DNA of 64,000 bases from Sphingopyxis sp. H073. Lineage in GTDB: Bacteria; Pseudomonadota; Alphaproteobacteria; Sphingomonadales; Sphingomonadaceae. Location: the NCBI RefSeq assembly GCF_001468395.1, contig NZ_LNSG01000012.1, forward strand, positions 28,431 through 92,430. Direction: 5' to 3'. Each line of letters opens with the position of its first letter. The first letter of the stretch is position 1. Of the stretch, positions 35,474-49,338 are shown piece by piece. The translations under genes and the position numbers were made by a program. The notes under the pieces are model-generated. The model searched no databases and was not told where the DNA came from. It saw nothing but the letters and a program-made list of their open reading frames with translations.

Positions 35474-35518
35474 TTGCCAAGGTTGGGGTCGAGGGTTCGA
35501 ATCCCTTCGCCCGCTCCA
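35474..35518 (+). repeat. tRNA-Gly(GCC) 3' fragment, probable att site
   Basis: 45 bases match the 3' part of a tRNA-Gly(GCC): anticodon loop TTGCCAA (anticodon at 35476-35478), the T-arm GGGTTCGAATCCC, acceptor strand CGCCCGC, discriminator T and CCA. The 5' half is absent; the bases before the anticodon loop cannot form its stem. It is therefore not a working tRNA but the duplicated 3' end left by integration. By orientation it marks the right end of an element extending leftwards to an intact tRNA outside the window. Confidence 0.82.
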
Positions 35519-35713
35519 GTTTTCCTAACAATTTCAGACACTTACGCCGAATGGCGGCGTAATATGCGTCGTTACGCGGGCTCGATTTTTGCCTCGCGTA
35601 ATAAGGACGTAATATGATGAGAGCGAGCTGTCGGGTGCCTCTAGGGCAGGATCGGCGACGTTGTTCGCAGAGGTTCGAACATTAATCCGCCGATCCGAGA
35701 CGCCTCACATGCT
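35519..35713. other. Gap between the att scar and the metal region
   Basis: About 195 bases without a gene. They contain short repeated wording around 'ggcgtaatatg' and 'ggacgtaatatg' (35560-35615), but no structure I can assign. Confidence 0.4.
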
Positions 35714-36310
35714 CTAGCCTCTCTGCTGTTTGGTCTCTTGGCGGGCGTCGCGGAGGATTTCGATCCCGCCCTTGATAGCGATCAGCGCAGTCGCAAATCC
35801 AACCAGAAGGTCCGGCCAGTTCGTACCGAGCCACCAGACGAGGACACCCGCGATCAGGATGCCGCCGTTCGAGATGAAGTCGTTGTAGCTGAAGGTTGTC
35901 GCGGCTCTGAGGTTGACGTCCGGATCCTGAATGCGTTGCAAGAGCTTCAGGCAAGCATAGTTCACCACCGCAGCGACCGCCGACATGATCATCATCGTCG
36001 GACCGATCGGTTCGCTGCCTTCGAAATGGCGGCGTCCCACATCGAACAGGACGCCGGCCGCGAAGACCAGCAGCATGACGCCCGATGCCGTGGCAGCACG
36101 GGTTTTCCATTTCAGGCCGTGGCTGAGCGCAACGAGGCTCAAGGCATAGACCGCGGCGTCGGACAGATTGTCGAGCCCATTGGCGATGAGCGCGCTCGAA
36201 TCGCCGAGCCCGCCGGTCACGAGGAAGGCGATCGCGATAGCCGCGTTCAGGACGAGAACGATCTGGAGCGTTCGCTTTTCGCGTTCGCTCCCGGATGCTT
36301 TTTCATTCAT
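35714..36310 (-). CDS. CDF-family divalent cation transporter
   Basis: About 198 residues, six predicted membrane segments. Metal-site-like motifs lie in NGLDNLSDAAVYALSL and FSYNDFISNGGIL, where CDF proteins have their Asp/His pairs. The C-terminal cytoplasmic domain of classical CzcD is absent, so it is a short-form CDF. The start MNEKASGSE at 36310 has a GAGGAA ribosome-binding site 6 bases upstream. It lies behind czcA on the same strand and probably exports Zn/Co/Cd from cytoplasm to periplasm. A terminator-like hairpin separates it from czcA. Confidence 0.85.
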   Translation of the reverse strand: MNEKASGSEREKRTLQIVLVLNAAIAIAFLVTGGLGDSSALIANGLDNLSDAAVYALSLVALSHGLKWKTRAATASGVMLLVFAAGVLFDVGRRHFEGSEPIGPTMMIMSAVAAVVNYACLKLLQRIQDPDVNLRAATTFSYNDFISNGGILIAGVLVWWLGTNWPDLLVGFATALIAIKGGIEILRDARQETKQQRG

Positions 36311-36345
36311 TGCAAGTTCCTCAATCCTCACCATCCCTAAAAGGA

Positions 36346-36369
36346 GGCGGAACCCGCTTGGGTTCCGCC
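36346..36369 (-). terminator. Hairpin between czcA and the CDF gene
   Basis: A perfect 10-bp stem (GGCGGAACCC/GGGTTCCGCC) with a 4-base loop. On the minus strand it is followed by TCCTTTTA. It probably ends or weakens transcription after czcA, leaving the CDF gene at a lower level. Confidence 0.7.
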
Positions 36370-36427
36370 CCAGTCAGCACTCCCGGTTGCCGCCGACAGG
36401 GGGGAATGGCGGCCATCCGGGAGGGCC

Positions 36428-40865
<4,438 letters not shown>

Positions 40866-40869
<4 letters not shown>

Positions 40870-42101
40870 GGAATATTCTCCGCAAGGGGAGCTGCATCGA
40901 AGCGGCCGGTCAGGCGATCGATCTCCGCGAGCAAATCGCGGTAACTCGTCATGGCATCGGCCCACTGACCCTGGATTTGGATGATGACGTCGGCTGCGTC
41001 CTGTACGTCGGCGAACAGGAAACCGCCGCGGGCATAGCCTTCGCGCACCTGCGCGAGTGTCTTCACCGCCTTGGGATAGACGGTGTTCATGATGCCCTCG
41101 GCGCGCACCCGGGCTGCATCGGCATCCGCCCGAAGCGAGGCGAGACGCCGCAAGCGCTCGAGACGGTTGGCCTCGGACTGATATTCGAGCTGCCGCCGCT
41201 CCGCTTGTGCCCGCGCGATATTGCCCTGATTGCGGTCGAACCTTCCGAGCGGGATCGAGATGCCGCCGAGGACGGCGACATCATTGGTCTCTCGAAGGAA
41301 ACGGGTCCCCCCCGATACCGTATAATCCTGATGCGCACGGCTCTGCTCGACGACGACCTGTGCCCGGGCGCGATCGACGGCAGCATCGAAGACTGCGGCG
41401 TCGGCTTCGGCCAGCGGCGGGTCACGCGGATCGGGCTTCTCGATCCCTTCCGCGATAACGAGGCTGTCGGGAGCGCCGCCCCAGAAGGACGTGAGCAGAG
41501 CGCGTGCCGATTGGCGTTTCGCCTGGACTTCCTTCAGGGCCAGCTCGGCTTCGAGAATGCGGGCATCGGCCCTTGTTTCGACAAACAGCGGGTCCTTGTA
41601 GCCGCGCACCCGCCGGATGGCCTCGGCGCGTATCTCCTTTTCGAGTTTGACGCGGTCTTCGGCGATCCAGACCATCTGTTCGGCGATCTGGACGTTGATG
41701 TAGGCGCGCTGGACCTGTTGGGCGATATCGAGCCGGACAATCCGCCATTGCGCTTCGGCCAGCACGACGCCGCGCTCGGCAAGCGCCATGCGCGCCTCAC
41801 GCTTGCCGCCGCGTTCGAGCGGCTGCGAATAGGTGACGGTCAACTCGGACTGCCGGAACAGGCCATAGCCGCCTGTCCCGACGCCATTGTCCATATCGAC
41901 CGAAACGGTCGGATTGGGACGGACACGGGCTTGCAGCTGATCGCCGCGCGCAGCGTCGACCCCCGCTTCGCCCGCTCTAAGCTCGGGCGATGCGGCGATG
42001 GCCCGCTCGACCGCCTGGTCGAGCGTTAGCGGCTGGGCCCAAACGGACCCCGCCAGCAGCGCAGCCCCGGCCAACAGGGCGGCGCGCATATGGATATGCA
42101 T
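40866..42101 (-). CDS. czcC: CzcC outer-membrane channel (system 1)
   Basis: 411 residues of the TolC/OMF type: signal peptide (MRAALLAGAALLAGSVWA), the repeat opening LTLDQAVERAIAASPELRAGEA, RPNPTVSVDMDNGVG, and long Ala/Glu/Arg-rich helices. It forms the exit duct for the CzcA pump. The ATG at 42101 was chosen for its GGAGTGAG site; MRAALL (42089) is a possible alternative. It follows the CzcI-like gene by 64 bases. Confidence 0.92.
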
Positions 42102-42165
42102 AAATTCTCACTCCTGAACGAGACGACTGAGCGCAGGCCGGAAAGGGCCGCGCGGCAGGCGTGGT

Positions 42166-42504
42166 TCAGGCGAGGGGAGGGTTCAGGGGGGGAGCAAGAG
42201 CGCGCGAAGCGAGGCGCGTCGCGGGCAGCACAAAGAGGAGGCCGCCGGAAAAACAGGACAGATCGTCATGGCCTGCGAGGGCCTGGTCGGATGCGACCGG
42301 GCAATTATGGTGACTGCCGTGGATGTCGGCATCCTGCTGACCGTTGGACGAATCCTTGCCCGAGGCATGACCCGATTCCGCATGGTGAGCGAGATGCGAA
42401 TCGGTGGCATGGTGCGTCATGCCCGCCGCCGCCGGCGCAGCATTGTGGAGCCCGCTCAGAAGCAGGATAATCACAAGCAGAAGGCGTAAAGGAGCGCCGG
42501 ACAT
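42166..42504 (-). CDS. Small His-rich secreted protein, CzcI-like, first gene of czc system 1
   Basis: About 112 residues. A signal peptide (LRLLLVIILLLSGLHNAAPAAAG) is followed by a histidine-rich stretch (MTHHATDSHLAHHAESGHAS, DIHGSHHNC) and two Cys. Size, export signal, metal-binding residues and position just before czcC match CzcI, the small periplasmic modulator in Cupriavidus czc operons. Sequence similarity to CzcI cannot be checked here, so the name is positional. An upstream open frame to 42732 lacks a signal peptide and was rejected. Confidence 0.7.
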   Translation of the reverse strand: MSGAPLRLLLVIILLLSGLHNAAPAAAGMTHHATDSHLAHHAESGHASGKDSSNGQQDADIHGSHHNCPVASDQALAGHDDLSCFSGGLLFVLPATRLASRALAPPLNPPLA

Positions 42505-43068
42505 CGGTGCGCCCCTAACAGCGAATGGATTGTTCCGAAAGTCCAAATCGGGCGCAACCGGTGCTGCGAGCCCATCGCATGCATGATGCACGTGGCAATG
42601 GACTTCCGCTTCGCGCTTGCGTTCAGCCCGGGCGCAGAGGACGGGGTTCCGAACCCGATTGGCGTCCATTCTGCCTGCCATCTCCTCGAACCGACTTAGC
42701 AATCTATAGTAGATATAGGATCGGCGGCTCATGTCGCAGGCCGGTACGTAGCGCGGTCCGTTCCAATCTCACGCGATGAACCAGAGTCCTGTGGAACCTA
42801 TTGGTCTGCAATAGTCTCGGGCCCATGCTATGGTTTCATAGGAATATGAAGCATTCTCCCAAAAATATTCTAATTGTGACGATGATATTCGATGAGTGCT
42901 TTGATTTGGCTCGGGTTCTAATAAGTATCAAAATATTCAATACATGAATTTTGGCTTGATAATGTGATAACATTACAGATAGCGTTGGGCGGCCAGCAGG
43001 GTGTCTCGAAGTAGATTGAAAATCTTCTACTTTTCATCCTGCCGTTTCGATGCTAGGGGCCTGTTCCA
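42505..43068. promoter_or_regulatory. AT-rich divergent control region between the two czc operons
   Basis: About 560 bases with no gene. The 42780-43030 part is strikingly AT-rich against GC-rich surroundings. A 6-bp dyad TAATGT-GATA-ACATTA lies at 42960-42975, and GTAGATTGAAAATCTTCTAC near 43010 is another partial dyad. Both flanking operons start with a small secreted His/Cys protein, so shared metal control from this gap is likely. No regulator gene (czcR/S type) is adjacent. Confidence 0.5.
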
Positions 43069-43431
43069 ATGCGACGGGTGATCCTCTTCCTGCTGACCAT
43101 TCTCCTTGCATCCGGAACGGTTGCTGGGTCGCTCGCGCATGCGAGTGAGGAACGGGCCGAGACGAGCTTCCTGGTCGCCGCGATCGAAGCCGGCTGTGTC
43201 GCCGCGCCGGCAACCGAAAGCGCCGAAACCGACAAGAAGAAGTCGTCTTCTGGCGAACAGCAGCCGCTCCCGGCTGCCCCTCACGGCTGCCATGGGCATC
43301 ACTCGGGTGTACCGGCGGAGACGCTGACCGCATCGACCGAAGTGCCTTGCAGCCAGTCGCACGCGCTCGTGCCCGCGGCCACGTTGCCGCCCGTCGCCTA
43401 CATCGGGACATTCCGCCCTCCAATCGCCTGA
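43069..43431 (+). CDS. Small Cys/His secreted protein, CzcI-like, first gene of czc system 2
   Basis: 120 residues. A signal peptide (MRRVILFLLTILLASGTVAG) is followed by a mature part with HGCHGHHSG and scattered Cys (AGCVAAP, VPCSQSH). It mirrors the gene at 42166 in size and place: both are the first gene of their operon, directly before a czcC. A periplasmic metal-binding or regulatory role like CzcI is inferred from position. Confidence 0.68.
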   Translation: MRRVILFLLTILLASGTVAGSLAHASEERAETSFLVAAIEAGCVAAPATESAETDKKKSSSGEQQPLPAAPHGCHGHHSGVPAETLTASTEVPCSQSHALVPAATLPPVAYIGTFRPPIA

Positions 43432-43496
43432 CGCTCTAGGTTTGCGCGCGCCCTCTGCGCGCGCCTCTCCCTGGAAACGTCAGGAGTCTCCTTTTC

Positions 43497-44804
43497 ATGA
43501 AATCCATAGTTGTCGCCGCGACTTTCGCGGCGCTCGTTGCAGGCGCAAATGCCGCGCCCGTTGCTGCCCAATTGGCAGGAACGGAGCTCGTGGGTCCGCC
43601 TTCTTCATCCGACGAGGCGGTCCGCACCGGCCCGCTTCCCGCCCGATTGTCCCTCGCCCAGGCGATGGAGGAAGCCGACGCGCGGTCGCCGCGCGTGGTT
43701 GCCGCCCAGGCTGAAGTGGAGGCCGCGCGCGGCCGCCAGCGCCAAGCGGGCTATCGCTACAACCCGACGCTGAACGTCGACGTCGAGAATTTTGCCGGAA
43801 CGGGTCCCTATTCGGGGCTCAATGGCCTCGAAACGACCGTGTCGGTCAACCAGCGGCTCGACATAGGCGGGCGCCGCCGCGCCCGCATGACGCTCGCCGA
43901 CGCGGAGTTTCTGGCCGCGCAATATCGACTGGAAATTGCCCGCGCGGACCTCGCGTTCGACGTGCGCAATCAGTTCGCGACGGCGACCGCGGCCCGCGAC
44001 AATCTGGCGCTTGCGCGCGAGAACGAAGCCCGAGCCCGCGAACTTGTTCGCGTCGCGCAGGCGATGGTCGACACGGGAAACGAGCCGCCGCTGCGGGCCT
44101 TCCGCGCCAATGCGGCCCTTGTGCAGGCGACCGCTGAATTGCGCACAGCCGAGGCCGAAGAGCGGACCGCACGCCGCTCGCTCGCGGCTCTCCTCGGCAG
44201 CTCGGTCCCGCCGGCCGAACTGGTTGATGGCGATTTGTGGGTGACACCGGCGACGGTGGACTCGCTCGCAACGCTCGACGTCCGACTTGCCGAAACCGAG
44301 AAGCTCATTGCCGAGGCGCGGCTCCAGGGGCAGCGGGCCGACGGCCGGCTCGACCCATCGGTCGGGTTCGGAGTGCGCCAGCTTCGCGAGACCGGCGATC
44401 GCGCGCTCGTCGCCAACGTCTCGGTACCGCTACCGGTCTTCGATCGCAATCGCGGCAACATCTCGGCTGCCAAGTCCGATGTCGCCGCCGCGATCGCTCG
44501 GCGCGAAAATGCCGTGGTCAACGCCCAGGCGGAAATCGCGAATGCGCAAGCCGAACTCGAGGCGGCCGAAGCGCGTCTCGCGGCGCTCGAAGGCAGCGGC
44601 ATCGAGCAGGCGCGCGAAGGGGTCCGGCTTGCCGAGCTCAGCTACCGCGCCGGCAAGTCCTCGCTCGTCGAATATATCGACGCACAGCAGGCCTATGCGG
44701 CGACGCAGGCCGAACTGATCGCCGCGAGGCAAGCCCGGGCCGCGGCCCGTGCGATCCTTTCGCGCCAGGCGGCCGCCGATGGCGATGCGGACCATCAGCC
44801 ATGA
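43497..44804 (+). CDS. czcC: CzcC outer-membrane channel (system 2)
   Basis: 435 residues of the TolC/OMF type with signal peptide (MKSIVVAATFAALVAGANA), LSLAQAMEEADARSPRVVAA, YRYNPTLNVDVENFAGTGPY and SVNQRLDIGGRRRARM. Long Ala-rich coiled helices follow. It shares plan but not close sequence with the czcC at 40866, so the two sets are ancient paralogues or were acquired separately. It follows the CzcI-like gene by 65 bases. Confidence 0.92.
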   Translation: MKSIVVAATFAALVAGANAAPVAAQLAGTELVGPPSSSDEAVRTGPLPARLSLAQAMEEADARSPRVVAAQAEVEAARGRQRQAGYRYNPTLNVDVENFAGTGPYSGLNGLETTVSVNQRLDIGGRRRARMTLADAEFLAAQYRLEIARADLAFDVRNQFATATAARDNLALARENEARARELVRVAQAMVDTGNEPPLRAFRANAALVQATAELRTAEAEERTARRSLAALLGSSVPPAELVDGDLWVTPATVDSLATLDVRLAETEKLIAEARLQGQRADGRLDPSVGFGVRQLRETGDRALVANVSVPLPVFDRNRGNISAAKSDVAAAIARRENAVVNAQAEIANAQAELEAAEARLAALEGSGIEQAREGVRLAELSYRAGKSSLVEYIDAQQAYAATQAELIAARQARAAARAILSRQAAADGDADHQP

Positions 44805-44823
44805 GCGCGCCGATCCTTCCAGC

Positions 44824-44849
44824 GGACGGAGGCGCCTTCGCCGCCGTCC
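44824..44849 (+). terminator. Hairpin between czcC and czcB of system 2
   Basis: GGACGG-A-GGCG, loop CCTT, CGCC-G-CCGTCC: a 10-bp stem with one mismatch, followed by TTTC. It lies in the 109-base czcC-czcB gap and may partly terminate or stabilise the czcC message. Confidence 0.5.
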
Positions 44850-44913
44850 TTTCAAGTCAACAGGGGTGCGCTGCCGGTCGGCGCGCGAACCGCATCATCA
44901 GCGGAGATAGAAT

Positions 44914-46083
44914 ATGATCACCAAGGACAAGCGCCTTCTCGGCACTGTCGCGGGCGCCATCGCCCTCGCCGCCGTCACCGGCTTCGGCGTCGCCCGCTGC
45001 ACCGCTGATCCGGCCCCCGCGCCGGCTGCCGAAGGCGAAGCCGCAACTGAAAGCGAAGCGCTTCCAAGCAGCCTCGCTATCACACCTGAAGCGATCAAGG
45101 CCGCCGAAATCGGCGTCGAGGCAATCGGCGCCGGCGGTCTCGGCTCCGAAATCATCTCGCAGGCCACGGTCACTGCCGCGCCGAGCGGCGAGGCGATCGT
45201 CACCGCCCGCGCAGGTGGTGCGGTGACCCGCCTCTTCAAACGGCTCGGCGATCCGGTCCGCGCCGGCGAAACGATCGCGATCGTGCAAAGCCGCGACGCA
45301 GCGCAGATTGCGGCGGAACGGATTGCGGCCGATGCGCGCTCGACGCTCGCGCAGAAGAATCTCCACCGCGAGAAGACGCTGTTCGACCAGAAGGTGTCGG
45401 CACGCGTCGATTACGAGCAGGCGCAGGCCGAAGCCGCGGCTGCCGCGGCCGAAGCGCAACGTGCCCGCGCCGCAGCGAACGCGGCGCAGGTCACCCGCGA
45501 TGGAAGTAGTGTGATCGTCGCGAGCCCGATCTCGGGACGGATCACGGCCGAGAGCGCGAGCCTCGGTGCCTTCGTGCAGCCCGAAACCGAATTGTTCCGG
45601 GTTGCCGATCCGAGCAAGGTGCAGATCGAGGCTGCGGTCGGTCCGGCCGACGCGCAGCGGCTGTCCCCGGGGGACCGCGCGATCATAGAACTGCCCGACG
45701 GACAGACGATCGACGCGCGTGTCCGCGCGGTGACGCCTGGCCTTTCGGGCGAAACCCGCTCGGCAACCGCCGTCCTCGATGTTCCCGGCGCGCTGCAGCC
45801 CGGCCTCGCGGTCCGGGTACGCCTGCTTCCCACCCGCGGCGCCGCGACCGGTGGTCCCGCAACGATCGTGATCGCCGACGAGGCGCTCCAGACGCTCGAG
45901 GGCCGCGACGTGGTGTTCGTGCGCACGAAGACCGGCTTCCGCGCGCAGCAGGTGACCGTCGGTCAGCGTAGCGCGGGCCGTGTCGAAATCCTCTCCGGGC
46001 TGAAGCCCGGCCAGATTGTCGCGACCAAGAACGCATTCCTGCTCAAGGCCGAACTCGGCAAGGGCGCGGGCGAGGAGGAATAG
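44914..46083 (+). CDS. czcB: CzcB periplasmic adaptor (system 2)
   Basis: 389 residues. An N-terminal membrane anchor (LLGTVAGAIALAAVTGFGVA) is followed by an acidic linker and membrane-fusion domains: GGAVTRLFKRLGDPVRAGE and IVASPISGRITAESASLGAF, with an Ala/Glu coiled hairpin between them (AQAEAAAAAAEAQRARAAAN). It lacks the His/Glu-rich N-terminal stretch of the system 1 adaptor. It precedes czcA by three bases. Confidence 0.9.
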   Translation: MITKDKRLLGTVAGAIALAAVTGFGVARCTADPAPAPAAEGEAATESEALPSSLAITPEAIKAAEIGVEAIGAGGLGSEIISQATVTAAPSGEAIVTARAGGAVTRLFKRLGDPVRAGETIAIVQSRDAAQIAAERIAADARSTLAQKNLHREKTLFDQKVSARVDYEQAQAEAAAAAAEAQRARAAANAAQVTRDGSSVIVASPISGRITAESASLGAFVQPETELFRVADPSKVQIEAAVGPADAQRLSPGDRAIIELPDGQTIDARVRAVTPGLSGETRSATAVLDVPGALQPGLAVRVRLLPTRGAATGGPATIVIADEALQTLEGRDVVFVRTKTGFRAQQVTVGQRSAGRVEILSGLKPGQIVATKNAFLLKAELGKGAGEEE

Positions 46084-46086
46084 ACC

Positions 46087-49000
46087 GTGATCGCGAAACT
46101 GATGGCGCTATCCGTCCGCGCGCGCTGGGCGGTGCTTTTCCTCTTCCTCGTGATCGCGGGCCTCGGCGTCTGGCAGCTCACCAAGCTGCCGATCGACGCC
46201 GTTCCCGACATCACCAACAAACAGGTGCAAATCAACACGATCGACCCGCGCCTTTCGCCGGTCGAAATCGAGAAACTCGTAACCTATCCGATCGAAATCT
46301 CGCTGGCCGGCATTCCGGGGCTCGAGACGACACGGTCGATCTCGCGCAACGGCTTCAGCCAGGTGACGGCCATCTTCTCCGATGAAACCGACCTCTATTT
46401 CGCGCGCCAGCAGGTGGGCGAACGGCTTCTCCAGGCGGGCGAAAATCTGCCCGATGGGGCGCAGCCGCAGATCGGTCCCGTAACGACGGGTCTCGGCGAG
46501 GTCGTGATGTACACCGTCGGCTATAAAAATCCTGACGGGAAGGGCGCCAAGAAGGTTGCGGGCCAACCGGGCTGGCAACCCGACGGCAGCTATCTGACCC
46601 CCGAGGGCGATATCCTCACCGACGAGATCGCGAAGTCGGGCTATCTTCGCACAGTCCAGGACTGGATCGTCAGCCCCCAGCTGAAGTCGGTCGGCGGCGT
46701 TGCCGGCGTCGACTCGATCGGTGGCTATGCCAAGACCTTCGTGGTCGAGCCCGATCCGACACGCCTCACCAGCTATGGCATTTCCTACAGCGAACTCGGC
46801 GAAGCGCTCGAACGCGCAAACCTCGCGGTCGGCGCCAACTATTACAACCGCGGCGGCGAGGCCTATCTCGTCCGCGTCGATGCGCGCGTTCGCTCGGTCG
46901 ACGAGATCCGCAATGCCGTCGTTGCAACGCGCGGCGGGGTTCCTGTCACCGTCGGGCAGCTTGCCAATGTGAAGATTGGCGGCGACCTTCGAACGGGTGC
47001 GGGCAGCATGAACGGCAAGGAGGCGGTGATCGGCACCGTGCTCATGCTGATCGGCCAGAACAGCCGCACCGTCGCCGAGGATGTCTCGGCGAAGATCGCG
47101 CAGGTGTCGAAAACCTTGCCGCCTGGCGTCGAAGTGAAGGTGGTGCTCGACCGCGCCAAGCTCGTGAACGCGACCGTCGGCACGGTTGAAAAGAACCTGA
47201 CCGAAGGCGCGCTGCTCGTCGCGGCCGCGCTCTTTTTCCTGCTCGGCAACTGGCGCGCCGCGATCATCGCGGTGCTCGTCATCCCCTTCTCCTTCCTGAT
47301 GATGGCGATGGGCATGAACGCGTTCCGGGTCCCCGGTAACCTGATGAGCCTCGGCGCTCTCGACTTCGGTCTGATCGTCGACGGGGCGGTGATCATCATC
47401 GAAAACTGTCTGGCGAGACTGGCACACAGGCAGGAGCATGAAGGGAGATTGCTTAACCTTCGCGAACGTCTCGAGGAGACGATGCGGGCCAGCCAGGAGA
47501 TGATCAAACCGACGGTCTTCGGCCAGGCGATCATCCTGCTCGCCTTCGCGCCGCTGCTGATGTTCACAGGCGTCGAGGGCAAGACCTTCTCGCCGATGGC
47601 CATCACCATCATGCTCGCGCTCGTCGCCGCCTTCATCCTTGCCATCACGCTGGTCCCGGCGCTCGTCGCGCTGATGATCCGCGGCAAAGTGGCCGAGAAG
47701 GAAGTCTGGGCCATCCGCAAGTCCAAGGAACGCTATCTGCCCTTGCTCGACAAGGCGATCGCGAAACCCTGGACCTTCATCGCGGGCGGCTTCGTCTTCT
47801 TCCTTCTCGCGATCCCCGCGTTTGGGCTTCTGGGTTCGGAATTCATTCCGCAGCTCGACGAGAAGAATATGGCACTCGCCTCGACGCGCGTGCCTTCGGT
47901 GAGCCTCGAACAGTCGCTGGCCATGCAACGTAATGTCGAGACGGCGATCTCGAGCCTGCCCGAAGTCGAACTGATGTTCTCGAAGACGGGTACCGCCGAG
48001 GTGGCGACCGATCCGATGCCGCCGAACATCTCGGATGGCTTCGTGATCCTGAAGCCGCAGGACCAGTGGCCGGCGGGCGTCGATAGCAAGGCCGATGTCG
48101 TCGAGCGGATCGAGAAGGCCGCTGGCGGCCAGCTCGGCCAGCTTTACGAGGTCAGCCAGCCGATCCAGCTTCGTTTCAACGAACTGATCGCGGGTGTCCG
48201 CGGCGACGTCGCCATCAAGCTCTACGGGGACGACCTCGACAAGATGTCGCTCGCCGCGAACGAGATGGTGAAGGTGCTCCAGGGCATTCCGGGTGCGGGC
48301 AGCGTCAAGGCCGACCAGGTCGGCGGCGCTCCGACGCTGGACGTGAAGCTCGATCGCAATGCGATCGCGCGTTACGGCCTGTCGGTGCAGGAAGTCGCCG
48401 ACACCGTGTCGGCGGCGCTTGGCGGGCGTGAATCGGGTCTCCTTTACGAAGGCGATCGCCGGTTCGACATCACCGTGCGCGTTCCCGACGCGACCCGCGT
48501 CAATCTCGACGACATTCGCGCGCTTCCCGTGCTCCTTCCCTCGGAAGGCGGGAACCGCGGACAGATACCGCTTGCGCAAGTGGCGCAGATCCGGCTGACC
48601 GAAGGGCTCAACCAGATCAGCCGCGAGAATGGCAAGCGGCGCGTCGTCGTACAGGTGAACCTCGAAGGCCGCGATGCGGGCTCCTTCGTGGCCGAGGCGC
48701 AAGCGAAGATTGCCAATGTGAAGCTTCCGGCGGGCTATTATCTCGAATGGGGCGGGCAGTTCGAAAGCCTGCAGGCCGCCTCGAAGCGGCTTTCCATCGT
48801 GGTGCCGCTCTGCTTCGCGGGTATCTTCATCCTGCTGTACATGGCGCTTGGCACTTTCGGCCGAGCAACTGCCGTGTTCCTTGCGGTCCCGCTGGGGCTC
48901 GCAGGCGGGGTGTTCACCCTCGCGCTTACGGGCATCAACTTCTCCGTGTCCGCAGCGGTGGGCTTCATCTGTCTCGCCGGCGTCGCGGTGCTCAACGGTC

Positions 49001-49329
49001 TCGTCGTCATGACGGCGATCCGCGAGCGGCTCGAGAATGACGTGCCGCTCACCGAGGCGATCCGCGAGGGCATGATCGAGAAGATGCGCGCGGTGATTAT
49101 GACCGGCTTCGTGCCCGCGATCGGCTTCGTGCCGATGGCGATCGCGACGGGGACAGGCGCCGAGGTGCAGAAGCCGCTCGCGACGACCGTCATCGGCGGC
49201 CTCATCGCAGCGACCATCCTGACGCTTCTCGTGCTCCCGGCCATCGCGAAGGTCGTTCTTGGCGCGAATTGGCAGCCCGGTTTCCTGAAACGCAAAACCG
49301 AGCCGGCCGAAGCGCCGGTCACGGAATAG
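46087..49329 (+). CDS. czcA: Heavy-metal efflux RND pump CzcA (system 2)
   Basis: 1080 residues starting at GTG with a GAGGAGGAA site; an in-frame ATG lies 15 bases further. It shows [39 protein letters not shown] and the TM4 signature [15 protein letters not shown], again the divalent-metal (Zn/Co/Cd/Ni) type. An insertion with GKGAKKVAGQPGWQPDG near residue 155-165, absent from the system 1 pump, resembles Ni/Co-type (CnrA/NccA-like) pumps. That assignment is tentative. Complete and apparently functional. Confidence 0.95.
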   Translation: MIAKLMALSVRARWAVLFLFLVIAGLGVWQLTKLPIDAVPDITNKQVQINTIDPRLSPVEIEKLVTYPIEISLAGIPGLETTRSISRNGFSQVTAIFSDETDLYFARQQVGERLLQAGENLPDGAQPQIGPVTTGLGEVVMYTVGYKNPDGKGAKKVAGQPGWQPDGSYLTPEGDILTDEIAKSGYLRTVQDWIVSPQLKSVGGVAGVDSIGGYAKTFVVEPDPTRLTSYGISYSELGEALERANLAVGANYYNRGGEAYLVRVDARVRSVDEIRNAVVATRGGVPVTVGQLANVKIGGDLRTGAGSMNGKEAVIGTVLMLIGQNSRTVAEDVSAKIAQVSKTLPPGVEVKVVLDRAKLVNATVGTVEKNLTEGALLVAAALFFLLGNWRAAIIAVLVIPFSFLMMAMGMNAFRVPGNLMSLGALDFGLIVDGAVIIIENCLARLAHRQEHEGRLLNLRERLEETMRASQEMIKPTVFGQAIILLAFAPLLMFTGVEGKTFSPMAITIMLALVAAFILAITLVPALVALMIRGKVAEKEVWAIRKSKERYLPLLDKAIAKPWTFIAGGFVFFLLAIPAFGLLGSEFIPQLDEKNMALASTRVPSVSLEQSLAMQRNVETAISSLPEVELMFSKTGTAEVATDPMPPNISDGFVILKPQDQWPAGVDSKADVVERIEKAAGGQLGQLYEVSQPIQLRFNELIAGVRGDVAIKLYGDDLDKMSLAANEMVKVLQGIPGAGSVKADQVGGAPTLDVKLDRNAIARYGLSVQEVADTVSAALGGRESGLLYEGDRRFDITVRVPDATRVNLDDIRALPVLLPSEGGNRGQIPLAQVAQIRLTEGLNQISRENGKRRVVVQVNLEGRDAGSFVAEAQAKIANVKLPAGYYLEWGGQFESLQAASKRLSIVVPLCFAGIFILLYMALGTFGRATAVFLAVPLGLAGGVFTLALTGINFSVSAAVGFICLAGVAVLNGLVVMTAIRERLENDVPLTEAIREGMIEKMRAVIMTGFVPAIGFVPMAIATGTGAEVQKPLATTVIGGLIAATILTLLVLPAIAKVVLGANWQPGFLKRKTEPAEAPVTE

Positions 49330-49338
49330 GAGAGGACC

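Noticed and set aside
35474..35518. A functional tRNA-Gly gene
   Set aside because: Only the 3' half exists. The 5' acceptor strand, D-arm and half of the anticodon stem are missing.
42166..42732. Longer 188-codon reading of the CzcI-like gene
   Set aside because: The upstream part has no signal peptide. Starting at 42504 gives a proper export signal.
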